Source: Sulfopaludibacter sp035606355
GTDB taxonomy: Bacteria; Acidobacteriota; Terriglobia; Bryobacterales; Bryobacteraceae
NCBI GenBank assembly: GCA_035606355.1
Contig: DATNFO010000059.1
Span: forward strand, 52,849-116,848
DNA length: 64,000 bases
Reading direction: 5' to 3'
Shown piece after piece: positions 32,954 to 41,130 of the stretch. The translations under genes and the position numbers were made by a program. The notes under the pieces are model-generated. The model had not been told where the DNA came from. It saw only the letters and a list, made by a program, of their open reading frames with translations, and ran no database searches. Position 1 is the stretch's first letter. Every line of letters starts with the position of its first letter.

Positions 32954-34623
32954 TCTTGCGACTTAGTGTTCTTGCCGCCGTTGCGCTCTTCGCCGCCCGG
33001 GCGCAGGCGCCGTCTTCGTTCCCGGTTACCATTTCCATCGACGCATCCAAGCCGATCGGTGCCATGAAGCCCATCTGGCGCATGTTCGGCGCCGATGAGC
33101 CAAACTACGCGACCATGAAGGATGGCCGCAAGTTACTCCACGAATTCGGCTCACTGCGTCCGGAAGATGCCTATTTCCGCGCGCATAACCTGATGACCAG
33201 CGGCGACGGCGTCCCGGCGCTCAAGTGGGGCAGCACGGGTATGTACTCGGAAGACAGGAACGGGAATCCGGTTTATAACTGGACGATCATTGACCGGATC
33301 ATAGACACTTACCGCGCCGCGAAGATGCACACGTACCTGGAGCTCGGCTTCATGCCGGAGGCGCTTTCCACGCATCCCGAGCCCTATCAACATGAGTGGC
33401 GGCCCGGAGCCAATTACAACGCCATAGCCACAGGTTGGTCGTATCCGCCCAAGGATTATAAGAAGTTCGGCGACTTAGTCTATAACTGGATAAAGCATTG
33501 CGTGGAGCGCTACGGCCGCGACGAAGTGAATCGCTGGTACTTCGAAGTCTGGAATGAAGCTAACATCAGCTCTTACTGGCACGGTACGCCCGAAGAGTGG
33601 TACAAGCTGCACGATTACGCCGTGGATGGCGTGCGCCGCGCCCTGCCGACAGCGCGCGTGGGCGGGCCCGACGTAGCCGGCAGCGGCGGTAAGTTCATGC
33701 AGAACTTCCTGGAGCACGTCACCACCGGAACGAACTTCGCTACCGGACAGCGCGGCACGCCGACCGATTTTCTTTCCTTCCATGCCAAGGGCGCGCCGGG
33801 ATTCACGGACGGTCACGTGCGCCTTGGCATCGCCGCGCAACTGCGCACGACGGACGCTGGTTTTGCGCTGATTGCCGCCTCGCCCGAGTTGAAAGCGAAA
33901 CCCATCGTGATCGGTGAATTCGATCCCGATGGCTGCGCGGCTTGTCAGGGTCCGCAGCTTGGGTATCGGAATACGACCATGTACTCCAGTTACGTGGCTG
34001 ATACCTACATGCGTGCTTTGCAGATTGCCGACCGCCGCGGTGTGAACCTGGATGCCGCTCTTACCTGGGCCTTTGAGTTCGAAGATCAACCGTTCTTTGC
34101 CGGGCAGCGCACGCTCGCCAATAATGGAATCGACCTGCCCGTGATGAACGTGTTCCGCATGTTCAGCCGCATGAGCGGCGAGCGTGTGAGCGCCACGAGC
34201 AGCGCGGAGATTCCGCTGGATGCCATCGTCCGCGACGGTGTGCGTACGGCTCCCGATGTTGGGGTGACGGCCGCTCTCGATGGGCGGAAGTTGACGGTCT
34301 TTCTCTGGCATTACCATGACGACGATTTGCCTGGTCCCGAAGCCGCCATCGAGCTTTCGCTGAGCCATCTGCCGGCGGCGGCAGCGGAAGCGCGCGTCAC
34401 CACCTATCGAATCGACGCCACCCACTCCAATGCGTTCACCGTCTGGAAAGGCATGGGCTCGCCGACCGCTCCGAATGATCGTCAATATGCCGAGTTGCTG
34501 AAGGCGGGGCAACTGGCGACGGACGCAACCGCGCCGGCCACGCTCGCCATTCAGAACGGCGGCGCAAAGCTCAGTCACTCACTGCCGCGACAGGGAGTGT
34601 CGCTGCTCGTCATCGAGTGGTGA
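32950..34623 (+). CDS. Secreted GH39-like glycoside hydrolase
   Basis: 557 residues with a signal peptide ending near A-R-A-Q-A. A TIM-barrel with W-Y-F-E-V-W-N-E-A-N-I carries the acid/base Glu203, and K-P-I-V-I-G-E-F-D carries the likely nucleophile Glu323. The C-terminus is a beta-domain. The pattern fits GH39 (beta-xylosidase / alpha-L-iduronidase group). The gene is translationally coupled to the GntR regulator, which suggests that it releases the sugar whose acid is then imported and degraded by the divergent operon. The exact glycan is unknown. Confidence 0.85.
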   Translation: MILRLSVLAAVALFAARAQAPSSFPVTISIDASKPIGAMKPIWRMFGADEPNYATMKDGRKLLHEFGSLRPEDAYFRAHNLMTSGDGVPALKWGSTGMYSEDRNGNPVYNWTIIDRIIDTYRAAKMHTYLELGFMPEALSTHPEPYQHEWRPGANYNAIATGWSYPPKDYKKFGDLVYNWIKHCVERYGRDEVNRWYFEVWNEANISSYWHGTPEEWYKLHDYAVDGVRRALPTARVGGPDVAGSGGKFMQNFLEHVTTGTNFATGQRGTPTDFLSFHAKGAPGFTDGHVRLGIAAQLRTTDAGFALIAASPELKAKPIVIGEFDPDGCAACQGPQLGYRNTTMYSSYVADTYMRALQIADRRGVNLDAALTWAFEFEDQPFFAGQRTLANNGIDLPVMNVFRMFSRMSGERVSATSSAEIPLDAIVRDGVRTAPDVGVTAALDGRKLTVFLWHYHDDDLPGPEAAIELSLSHLPAAAAEARVTTYRIDATHSNAFTVWKGMGSPTAPNDRQYAELLKAGQLATDATAPATLAIQNGGAKLSHSLPRQGVSLLVIEW

Positions 34624-34632
34624 TTCCCCTTA

Positions 34633-34662
34633 TTGACGCGGGCCGCGCATTTCTCTTACACT
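34633..34662 (+). promoter_or_regulatory. Promoter of the second PadR gene
   Basis: TTGACG (34633-34638), an 18-nt spacer, TACACT (34657-34662). The ATG at 34672 follows only 9 nt later without a Shine-Dalgarno, so the transcript should be leaderless or nearly so. The box and spacer match the PadR promoter at 24585-24614. Confidence 0.65.
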
Positions 34663-34671
34663 GTTAGACAA

Positions 34672-35025
34672 ATGTCGCGACCGGACTCCGCCGGAGCTTT
34701 CGAGCAGCTTGTACTGACAGCGATCCTCGTTCTGCGCGAGGATGCATATGGCGTCACCATTCACGCCAAAGTGGAAGATCTGGCCCGGCCGAAGAAGGTG
34801 TCGTTGGGCGCGGTATACGTCACGCTGGACCGCCTGGAAGATAAGGGCCTCATTTCCTCGACACTCTCGAAACCTACTGCCGAACGCGGCGGCCGGTCGA
34901 AACGCTGTTACCGTTTGGACGCGGCCGGTGAGGCCGCGCTGCAGGAATCGGCAATCACCGCGAAGCGAGTTTGGGACAGCACCATGAAAATCTGGGGAAA
35001 GGACTGGGCCCGCCAATGCCAATGA
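34672..35025 (+). CDS. PadR-family transcriptional regulator
   Basis: 117 residues from ATG 34672. The winged-helix motif shows F-E-Q-L-V-L-T-A-I-L-V-L, D-A-Y-G-V-T-I-H, S-L-G-A-V-Y-V-T-L-D-R-L-E-D-K-G-L-I and a C-terminal R-Y/C-Y-R-L-D-A-A-G-E-A-A-L. It belongs to the subgroup that precedes permease-prefix-domain-2 proteins. It overlaps the next gene by ATGA. That gene encodes only the prefix and helices, not a complete permease, so the regulator may have lost its original partner. Confidence 0.92.
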   Translation: MSRPDSAGAFEQLVLTAILVLREDAYGVTIHAKVEDLARPKKVSLGAVYVTLDRLEDKGLISSTLSKPTAERGGRSKRCYRLDAAGEAALQESAITAKRVWDSTMKIWGKDWARQCQ

Positions 35026-35642
35026 ATCCGCCGCGATTCCTCGCAGCTACCGTGAAGTGTCTGCTGCCGCCGCCCGCTCGCGAAACGATCCTCGGCGATC
35101 TTCACGAGCGCTACACCTCACCATCGGCGTATGCCGCGGATGCGGCGAGCGCCATTGCGGCAGCCGTTCTTTCGCAGCTTCGGCGGAGCGTTTCGTTCAG
35201 CGGCGTGGTGCTGGAAGCTTCCGTCGTATACGCGGCGTTCGTCGCGTCCGCGCTGATTCAGGGTGGTCCGTTGATACTCGCGCCGATCGCCAGAGTTACG
35301 GCGATCGTGATGGCCGCGCTGCTGTGGCGTGCCGTGTATGGTTCCCCGCTGAGCGCGTCGAAGAAGGATCCGCTGGTGGCGTGGTGGAAGCGCTCCCGAA
35401 TGAACGGCAGCGTTGCCGGACGGAGATTGTGCAAAGTGCTTCAGTTGCTTTCGCGCGTGTACCTTCCCATTTATTTCGGCTGCGGGGCCACCTGGTGCTG
35501 GCAGCTTATGTTCCGTAACTCGCGGGCTTTCCCCGCCATCATGACCAGCCTCAATGGGGTGTTCATCGCTTCTTTGGCGGTCGCGCTGCTGCGGCTTGCT
35601 TCCGATCGCGCCCGGGGAGACCGGCCGCGCCATGCCGCCTGA
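35022..35642 (+). CDS. Orphan permease-prefix-2-like membrane protein
   Basis: 206 residues. The N-terminal P-P-R-F-L-A-A-T-V-K-C-L-L-P-P-P-A-R-E and I-L-G-D-L-H-E-R-Y match the cytoplasmic prefix found on one class of acidobacterial MacB-like permeases. Instead of a permease, about four membrane helices follow and the protein ends. It could be a degenerate remnant or a small partner protein in its own right. The start at 35022 is supported by the ATGA overlap with PadR; ATG 35016 is possible. It overlaps the archease gene by 11 nt. Confidence 0.7.
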   Translation: MNPPRFLAATVKCLLPPPARETILGDLHERYTSPSAYAADAASAIAAAVLSQLRRSVSFSGVVLEASVVYAAFVASALIQGGPLILAPIARVTAIVMAALLWRAVYGSPLSASKKDPLVAWWKRSRMNGSVAGRRLCKVLQLLSRVYLPIYFGCGATWCWQLMFRNSRAFPAIMTSLNGVFIASLAVALLRLASDRARGDRPRHAA

Positions 35643-36060
35643 GGCCGGCGATTTCGAACTGCTGGACCATCCCGCGGATATAGGCTTCCGCGTACGGGCG
35701 GCCACTCTCCCGGCGCTCTTCGCCGCTTGCGCCCGCGCGCTGGTGGCGATCATTTTGGACCCTGTCCGCATTGAGCCGCGCGAGACCGTCTCCATTCCCG
35801 GCACCGGCAGCGATGTCGAATCGCTGCTGGTGAACTGGCTGAACGAAGTCCTTTATTTCACCGATTCGCGCCGTCTCGCTCTGGCGTCCTTCGATGTCCA
35901 TTCACTGACCGACGCGGCGGTGGAATGCACGGCGCGAGGCGAACACCGCGACCCTGGGCGGCACGAATCTCGCATTACGGTCAAGGGTGTCACTTACCAT
36001 CAGTTGAAGGTGCAGCAAACGCCGGATGGTTGGGTGGCGGAAGTATTCGTCGATATCTAG
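35632..36060 (+). CDS. Archease
   Basis: 142 residues. The archease fold is recognised by F-E-L-L-D-H-P-A-D-I-G-F-R-V at the start, N-W-L-N-E-V-L-Y in the middle, and K-G-V-T-Y-H-Q-L-K-V and W-V-A-E-V-F-V-D-I at the end, including the conserved acidic metal-binding residues. Archease activates RtcB RNA ligase; no rtcB gene is in the window. It overlaps the preceding gene by 11 nt. The last part of the coding sequence has been tandemly duplicated behind the gene (36142-36210), in untranslated form. Confidence 0.92.
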   Translation: MPPEAGDFELLDHPADIGFRVRAATLPALFAACARALVAIILDPVRIEPRETVSIPGTGSDVESLLVNWLNEVLYFTDSRRLALASFDVHSLTDAAVECTARGEHRDPGRHESRITVKGVTYHQLKVQQTPDGWVAEVFVDI

Positions 36061-36068
36061 TGGATTGA

Positions 36069-36108
36069 AGCCGCGCTCTGCGCGGCTGCAACCGGTCTGG
36101 AGACCGGT
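36069..36108. repeat. Two-hairpin array after archease, copy 1
   Basis: AGCCGCGC-TCT-GCGCGGCT (36069-36087, 8-bp stem) followed after 3 nt by ACCGGTCT-GG-AGACCGGT (36091-36108). The first stem differs in sequence, but not in shape, from the GCGAGC stem in the same slot at 9409. Confidence 0.75.
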
Positions 36109-36217
36109 CGCTACTGCGAATCACACCTCTGATGGACCTTACGACCCAGGCGGCACGAAGCTCGCATTACGGCCAAGGGTGGGTGGCGGAAGTATTCGTC
36201 GATATCTAGTGGACTGA

Positions 36218-36257
36218 AGCCGCGCTCTGCGCGGCTGCAACCGGTCTGGAGACCGGT
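36218..36257. repeat. Two-hairpin array, copy 2
   Basis: Identical to copy 1: stems at 36218-36236 and 36240-36257. It ends 11 nt before the stop codon of the convergent TIGR03435 gene, so it now serves the 3' ends of both neighbours. Confidence 0.75.
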
Positions 36258-36267
36258 CGCTACTGCT

Positions 36268-37107
36268 TCAGTTCTCGACCGGAACTTTGTCCGCGCGATC
36301 GATCACTACGATTGTCACCGGCGCCTTTTGCTGCTCCAACTTCAGCCCAAGCTGCTGCTGCAACGCTTCTGCAATCGTAAGCCCCGATCCATCGCCGTCC
36401 GGACTCCACGAGAGGACAAACGAGTACTCGCCTTCGATGGCGGTCTCATCTGTCACTGGCGCATCGAGATTGCTCGTCAGGTTGTCGGCGAACTGCGCCA
36501 TCGTAGCCTTCTGCATGGTGAAGCTCCTCCGTGATCCCCCGCCGCCTCCGCCTCCCGCCTGGGCCCGCACCATCGCCCTTGATTGCTCCATCAAGGCTTT
36601 CATTGCGGCATCGCGTTGCGCCGGGTCGCTCAGTCGCGGATCCGGATCTTTGGCCGGACTCAACTTCGCGGCCCCTTTTGGAGCGGTCAAGCGGTACGTC
36701 TGCATCTCTTTCGAATCCTGATGCACCGCCAGATGAAACCGTTCCGCCAGCAGGTTCCGCAGCATCAGCCGGAACTGCGCCTCATCCGTATCGGCGGGCA
36801 TCTTCGCGACGATATCGTACCCTTCCGATTCCATCCACGGGGCCGCCGTTACCTGAAACGCTTTCACTCCGTAAGCGCAGGCGACGAGATAACTCAGAGG
36901 CATGCCGTTGCTCTGCCAGCGTCCGGGCGTGTTCTTCGGCAGCACGCACCCGCGCGTCGCCATCATTCGGACCAGGGCCTGCGGCATCGCGTTCATGCCG
37001 CCTTCGGCCGAATGCGGCTTCCCGGAAGCCACCTCGAACCGAGGCCCCTCCTGCGCCAAAGCCGCGACAGCCGCGAAACAACCGATAATGGCAATCCAAG
37101 CCTTCAT
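36268..37107 (-). CDS. TIGR03435-type secreted protein
   Basis: 279 residues with a signal peptide (ending near A-A-L-A-Q). The family hallmark reads F-E-V-A-S-G-K-P-H, with Gly where Val is usual. Later blocks include L-A-E-R-F-H-L-A-V-H-Q-D-S-K-E-M-Q-T-Y, a Gly-rich loop (six Gly near residue 190) and L-G-L-K-L-E-Q-Q-K-A-P-V and V-I-D-R-A near the C-terminus. It is a paralogue of the gene at 13619. Function unknown. Confidence 0.88.
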   Translation of the reverse strand: MKAWIAIIGCFAAVAALAQEGPRFEVASGKPHSAEGGMNAMPQALVRMMATRGCVLPKNTPGRWQSNGMPLSYLVACAYGVKAFQVTAAPWMESEGYDIVAKMPADTDEAQFRLMLRNLLAERFHLAVHQDSKEMQTYRLTAPKGAAKLSPAKDPDPRLSDPAQRDAAMKALMEQSRAMVRAQAGGGGGGGSRRSFTMQKATMAQFADNLTSNLDAPVTDETAIEGEYSFVLSWSPDGDGSGLTIAEALQQQLGLKLEQQKAPVTIVVIDRADKVPVEN

Positions 37108-37156
37108 CGCAACCTCCCCGATAGAACGATTGGGCCATTGTACCGTGGCTCGCCGC

Positions 37157-38929
37157 TCACCGCCGCTTGAACTCGATGCCTCTCGCGATCCCGTCGCTCT
37201 CCGCTATAGCCGGACGGGTGGTGTACTCGACAACCACCTCTGCGCCGTTCTGCGGACCGCAAACGAACTCCGCCGGCGCATTCCGCATCTGCACGCGATC
37301 CGGATCCGGAATCGCGATGGTGACGCGCCCCTGTGCCGTCTGCACCACGATGCGCAGAAGCGGTCCTGCACAACTCACCTCGGCCAAAACTCCTTCCGCG
37401 CGGTGTATCTCGTCACCCGGCTCGATGAACGGATTCCATTCCGTGGCGTCGTTCGGTACGCGAGTCATGACCATGTGCTGCCGGCCTGACGCATCGCGTT
37501 CGAAGCGGACCTCCACGTGGGTCTGCGCGATATGCACCTGCTGCAACGCTTGCAGCCGCTCGTCCGAATCGTGCGCGAGTTCCGCCGCCTTCGTCGCCGC
37601 GTGCACGGCCTCTTCGTTGGCGCCCGTTCCGATGAGCGCGTCCGCCATCGCCATCCAATAGTAGTACGCGCGGGTCGTAGGCACTTCGCGCATGGCTCGC
37701 AGTTGAAGGAGCGCGGCAGCATAATTCCCCGCGTTTTTTTCCAGCAGCGCCAGTTGGTAACGCGCATCGTCGAAGGCGGGGCGTAATGCGATCGCGCGGC
37801 CGAGTGCGGCCCGGCGCTGATCCACAGCTCCGCCTGTGTCGCCCAACACCGTCGCGTAGCGGTAGCACAGATCGGCGTCCGCAATCCCTCCGGCCAGCGC
37901 CTCCGCGAACAGAGTCTTCGCTTGTTCCAGTTTGCCTCGCGCGAGCGCCAGCGTCGCCAGACCGCCAAGCACGGATGCGTTGCGCGGCGCCTCCAGCGCG
38001 GCCTCGCGGTAAATGCGTTCCGCGCCATCCACGTCCTCCGCCGCCAGCAGAACCTGTGCGAGTATCAGTTGCACCGTCAGGTTTGACGCCTCCGCAGTCT
38101 CCACGGCAACCGCATCCGGCTCGCGCCCGCTGCCGAGCGCAATGCCTTTGGATGTCCGGCGCCGCACCCATGCTTTGAGGTCGCGCGCGATTTCCGGCAG
38201 CGGCCTGTTATAAATGCGCGCCAGCACGGCGGCGCTCGCATCGGGGTCCTTCGCCACCGCGTCCACAAAGGCGACGAACGCCGGAGCATACCGGGGCGAC
38301 AGCACCAGCATCTCCGTCAGCGCCCAACTCTCGGCATAGAATATGTTCGCGCCCTCCCGCGTGTTGCGCATCGGAGCGTCCGCCGGCAGCGTGACCAGCG
38401 TCTCCAACGGCAGCCACCCGCCGTGGCGCAGTGCGGGCATGCGTCCCTCGGGAGTTCCAGCGGCGACTGCGCCCTCGCTTGTGATGCGAATGGTCGAGAA
38501 CACCTCCGCCAGGCCTTCGCCGAGCCACGGCGGCATGTGCGCTCCCGCCGCGTTCAGCAGGAAGTGCGCGTACTCGTGCGCGGCCGTGCGGAAGCTGCGC
38601 GGACCCAGCTCCGGAAGCACGATATAGTCGTTGCCACCTCCGCCGACGTAATAGGCATCGGCTGTGGCGCGGAGCCGGTACGGATCGTATTCCGCTTCGG
38701 AAGCGAAGCCGAACACCAGGATGCGGCGGTCGTCCGGCAGCTTGAGTCCGAAATGGCTCGTGACGGCCGACCGCAACTGCTCGAACCACTCAAGCATCTC
38801 GCGGGCCGGCGCTTCTCCGGAATGCGAATACACTTCGAAATGTGGACTCCGGGCGACGTTCCACGCAGGGGCGCCCTGCGACGCAGCGCAGACCAACAGC
38901 GAAACCGGCAGCAGAAGCCGCAAGAGCAT
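37157..38929 (-). CDS. Secreted peptidase-MA-like (HExxH-type) protein with TPR region
   Basis: 590 residues from ATG 38929, which starts a clear signal peptide (M-L-L-R-L-L-L-P-V-S-L-L-V). The gluzincin-like active site H-E-Y-A-H (H-E-x-x-H) lies around residue 120, with G-E-G-L-A-E about 20 residues on supplying a third ligand. The central and C-terminal parts are TPR-like helices, then a short beta tail. Likely a DUF1570/peptidase-MA-type metalloprotease. The frame is open to a GTG at 38956, overlapping the upstream gene; the two genes are an operon. Confidence 0.8.
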   Translation of the reverse strand: MLLRLLLPVSLLVCAASQGAPAWNVARSPHFEVYSHSGEAPAREMLEWFEQLRSAVTSHFGLKLPDDRRILVFGFASEAEYDPYRLRATADAYYVGGGGNDYIVLPELGPRSFRTAAHEYAHFLLNAAGAHMPPWLGEGLAEVFSTIRITSEGAVAAGTPEGRMPALRHGGWLPLETLVTLPADAPMRNTREGANIFYAESWALTEMLVLSPRYAPAFVAFVDAVAKDPDASAAVLARIYNRPLPEIARDLKAWVRRRTSKGIALGSGREPDAVAVETAEASNLTVQLILAQVLLAAEDVDGAERIYREAALEAPRNASVLGGLATLALARGKLEQAKTLFAEALAGGIADADLCYRYATVLGDTGGAVDQRRAALGRAIALRPAFDDARYQLALLEKNAGNYAAALLQLRAMREVPTTRAYYYWMAMADALIGTGANEEAVHAATKAAELAHDSDERLQALQQVHIAQTHVEVRFERDASGRQHMVMTRVPNDATEWNPFIEPGDEIHRAEGVLAEVSCAGPLLRIVVQTAQGRVTIAIPDPDRVQMRNAPAEFVCGPQNGAEVVVEYTTRPAIAESDGIARGIEFKRR

Positions 38930-38936
38930 GCAAACG

Positions 38937-39839
38937 TCACTCCGGCGATAACGCACCGCTGAGCCAGTGCAACACGTTCAACGCAAATTGCCGGTCGTCA
39001 TTGCCGGGCACATTCATGCCCATTCGAAAGTCCGGCGATCCCCGCCTTTTCAGCACTTGCGCGGACATCATGGCCGCCTCCCCGAGCACCACCAGCCGTC
39101 CGCTCCCGAATTGCATGGCGAGGCCTTGTGCGCCGCTGACCGGCACGGACTGGGCGCCGCGGGCCGGCGCCTCGCGCGCCTCATCGGCCAGCTTCATCAG
39201 CACTGACGCGCCCTCCGGAACGCCGAGGGATTGGCCGGTAAACGCCACTACCCTGTTGATCCTCTCGCCGGCTGCGCGCCCGCGCGTGATCGCGTGGTCC
39301 TGCAACAGGCCGTTCTCGCGCGAAAACACCAGAACCGTGGGATTCCTCTCGATGTACTTTGCGTCTTGCGCCGACACAAAACCTTTTCCGAAGCGTACGC
39401 CAAAGGCGCGCGCCATCTCCTCCGCCGCCATTCCGAACGGGGTATGGTCCGAAATCAGCAGCAGGCTTCCGCCGCCGCGCACCCAGTCGCGCACGGCCGA
39501 GCATTCGGCCGGGGTAAATGCGGGCGGCGAAGTATTGGTCCCGGCGTTTGCGCCTTCCCCCAGAGCATTGGCGATGACCAGCACGCGGATTGGCTGCAGG
39601 GACTTCGCCGAGAACGGCTGCTTGCCGGCAACCACCTCATAGCCGTCATTGCGCAACAACCCGGCAAAGGGTTTATAGCGGCCGTCGGCGGTATGGAAAT
39701 TCCGATGCGCCTCGTCGATCGACACGCGCGGATGCTGCGAACGGTAAGCCGGCTGATCGACGTGTGCGTCAAAATTGGGATCGGGCATCTGCTGCGCCCA
39801 GGCAGCCCCTGCCAACAGCACGATTGCGACAATCCGCAT
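38937..39839 (-). CDS. Secreted DUF4350/GATase-like protein
   Basis: 300 residues with a short signal peptide (cleavage near W-A-Q-Q). The body has Rossmann-like patterns: I-R-V-L-V-I-A-N-A-L, V-R-D-W-V-R-G-G-G-S-L-L-L-I-S-D-H and G-R-L-V-V-L-G-E-A-A-M. These resemble class-I glutamine-amidotransferase-like DUF4350 domains without the catalytic Cys. The C-terminal L-N-V-L-H-W-L-S-G is typical of this group. It may bind a ligand or partner outside the membrane; no enzyme activity can be assigned. It precedes the metalloprotease gene in the same operon. Confidence 0.65.
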   Translation of the reverse strand: MRIVAIVLLAGAAWAQQMPDPNFDAHVDQPAYRSQHPRVSIDEAHRNFHTADGRYKPFAGLLRNDGYEVVAGKQPFSAKSLQPIRVLVIANALGEGANAGTNTSPPAFTPAECSAVRDWVRGGGSLLLISDHTPFGMAAEEMARAFGVRFGKGFVSAQDAKYIERNPTVLVFSRENGLLQDHAITRGRAAGERINRVVAFTGQSLGVPEGASVLMKLADEAREAPARGAQSVPVSGAQGLAMQFGSGRLVVLGEAAMMSAQVLKRRGSPDFRMGMNVPGNDDRQFALNVLHWLSGALSPE

Positions 39840-39877
39840 ATCTTCACCTTATCTCAGCGCGGTATCGTGTCTCTATC

Positions 39878-40279
39878 ATGCAACTGTTCACGTATTTGAA
39901 TTTCGGCGGCACCTGCGAACAGGCTTTCCGGTTCTACGAAGAGCACTTCGCCGGCAAAATCGAAATGATGATGCATCACGGAGAAGGTCCGGGCGGCAGT
40001 ACGCCGGAGCACTGGCGCGGCAAGGTCATGTACGCGCGAATGTCCCTCGGCGGGACGGTGCTGATGGGTTCGGACGTCCCCGATAAGTTCGAGCCGATGC
40101 GCAGCGCGTACCTTTTTCTGAATTTCAAGACCACAGAAGAAGTGGAGCGGGCATGGGCCCTGCTCACCGAAGGCGGCCAGATCCACATGCCCATGGAAGA
40201 AACATTCTTCGCCGTCCGCTTCGGAGTAGTCCGCGACAAATTCGGAACCTCCTGGATGATCATCCAGGAACGCCAGTAA
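39878..40279 (+). CDS. PhnB-like VOC superfamily protein
   Basis: 133 residues starting L-F-T-Y-L-N-F-G-G-T-C-E-Q-A-F-R-F-Y, with M-Y-A-R-M-S-L-G-G-T-V-L-M-G-S-D and F-A-V-R-F-G-V-V-R-D-K-F-G-T-S-W-M-I. This is the PhnB / 3-demethylubiquinone-methyltransferase-like branch of the glyoxalase fold. Metal-binding residues of true glyoxalases are not conserved in an obvious way. Function unknown. The ATG at 39878 is the natural start; the longer open frame overlaps the divergent gene. The stop is followed directly by an interrupted hairpin. Confidence 0.85.
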   Translation: MQLFTYLNFGGTCEQAFRFYEEHFAGKIEMMMHHGEGPGGSTPEHWRGKVMYARMSLGGTVLMGSDVPDKFEPMRSAYLFLNFKTTEEVERAWALLTEGGQIHMPMEETFFAVRFGVVRDKFGTSWMIIQERQ

Positions 40280-40280
40280 C

Positions 40281-40360
40281 GACCGGTCTCCTGACTGTCT
40301 CCAGACCGGTCGCAAACTGAGCATTTCGGGCAAGCGAAGCGAGCCCGCGATCGCTTTCGA
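40281..40360. repeat. GACCGGTCT hairpin with enlarged loop plus inverted 44-bp unit
   Basis: GACCGGTCT (40281-40289) and AGACCGGTC (40303-40311) enclose a 13-nt loop, whereas other copies have GG. Then 40319-40358 is the reverse complement of the 44-bp unit found twice at 545-660. It starts 1 nt after the PhnB-like gene. Confidence 0.75.
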
Positions 40361-40432
40361 GCCTGCCACGCGCATGGAACCGCACACCCGTATTCTGCCC
40401 GCCCGTGTTACGGTTGATCACAGGAGGGGACG

Positions 40433-41092
40433 GTGCGGCATGTTCTTGTATGCGTGGCGGGCTTGGCCTGCGTAGCTGCCGGACAGACGCAGCCGCCTTT
40501 GACCCCGTCCGATTCCGGATTCACGCGCGGCGTCCTGCTGGAGCGCGATTCCGAACCGGCTGCCGGCGAATTCGCCGTACGTCTCCCGGACAACGAAGTC
40601 CTTCGCTATAGCTACGACGCGCACACCTATGTCGAACAGGCCGAGCACAACGTCGACATCCCGCGACTCCATCCGGGCGAGCAGGTGGAGGTCGTATCGG
40701 ACAGCGTCGATGGGTCGCGCCTGCGATACGCGCGGACCGTGCACGCGGTCGGCGCTACCCGGACCGCGGCGCGCCGGCGTGTGCCGACGTTCGTGCCGCT
40801 GCACCACTTCTCCATGGAAGAAGAGCGTCTGATTCCGAAGGGCGACCTGACCTACGCCGGTGTGATCGGCGAGATTGCCGGGTCGCGCATGGTGCTGCAC
40901 ACGCGCAGTGCGGGCGACCAGACCATCGTCCTTCGCAATGACACTCGCTACCTGCAGAACGGCGAGATCGTCGGCGCAGCAGACCTCCGTCCGAACCTTC
41001 GCGTCTTCGTGCGCGCCGGCCGCACCTGGAACGGCGATGTCGAAGGCTACCAGGTGATCTGGGGACAGATTCTGCAAGTTGAGCGTCAATAA
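40433..41092 (+). CDS. Exported hypothetical protein with OB-like repeats
   Basis: 219 residues from GTG 40433, supported by a strong AGGAGGGG ribosome binding site. A signal peptide ends near V-A-A-G-Q. The mature part has two similar beta-rich segments (L-R-Y-S-Y-D-A-H-T-Y-V / I-V-L-R-N-D-T-R-Y-L and the following P-G-E-Q-V-E-V / R-P-N-L-R-V-F-V), resembling DUF5666-type tandem OB domains. Function unknown. The next gene follows 38 nt downstream and also encodes an exported protein. Confidence 0.72.
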   Translation: MRHVLVCVAGLACVAAGQTQPPLTPSDSGFTRGVLLERDSEPAAGEFAVRLPDNEVLRYSYDAHTYVEQAEHNVDIPRLHPGEQVEVVSDSVDGSRLRYARTVHAVGATRTAARRRVPTFVPLHHFSMEEERLIPKGDLTYAGVIGEIAGSRMVLHTRSAGDQTIVLRNDTRYLQNGEIVGAADLRPNLRVFVRAGRTWNGDVEGYQVIWGQILQVERQ

Positions 41093-41130
41093 GCGCGGAA
41101 CTTGTAAGATGGCAGTGAGAGGACGCTTTC

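Larger units (their letters stand above)
35949..36265. repeat. Tandem duplication of archease 3' end plus hairpins
   Basis: Copy 1 (35949-36115) covers the last ~37 codons of archease, its TAG and two hairpins. Copy 2 (36142-36265) repeats this with about 40 nt missing between two GGGTG sequences. The copies differ by few substitutions, so the event is fairly recent. Copy 2 has no start codon and is not a gene; it accounts for the 36118-36267 gap. Confidence 0.85.
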
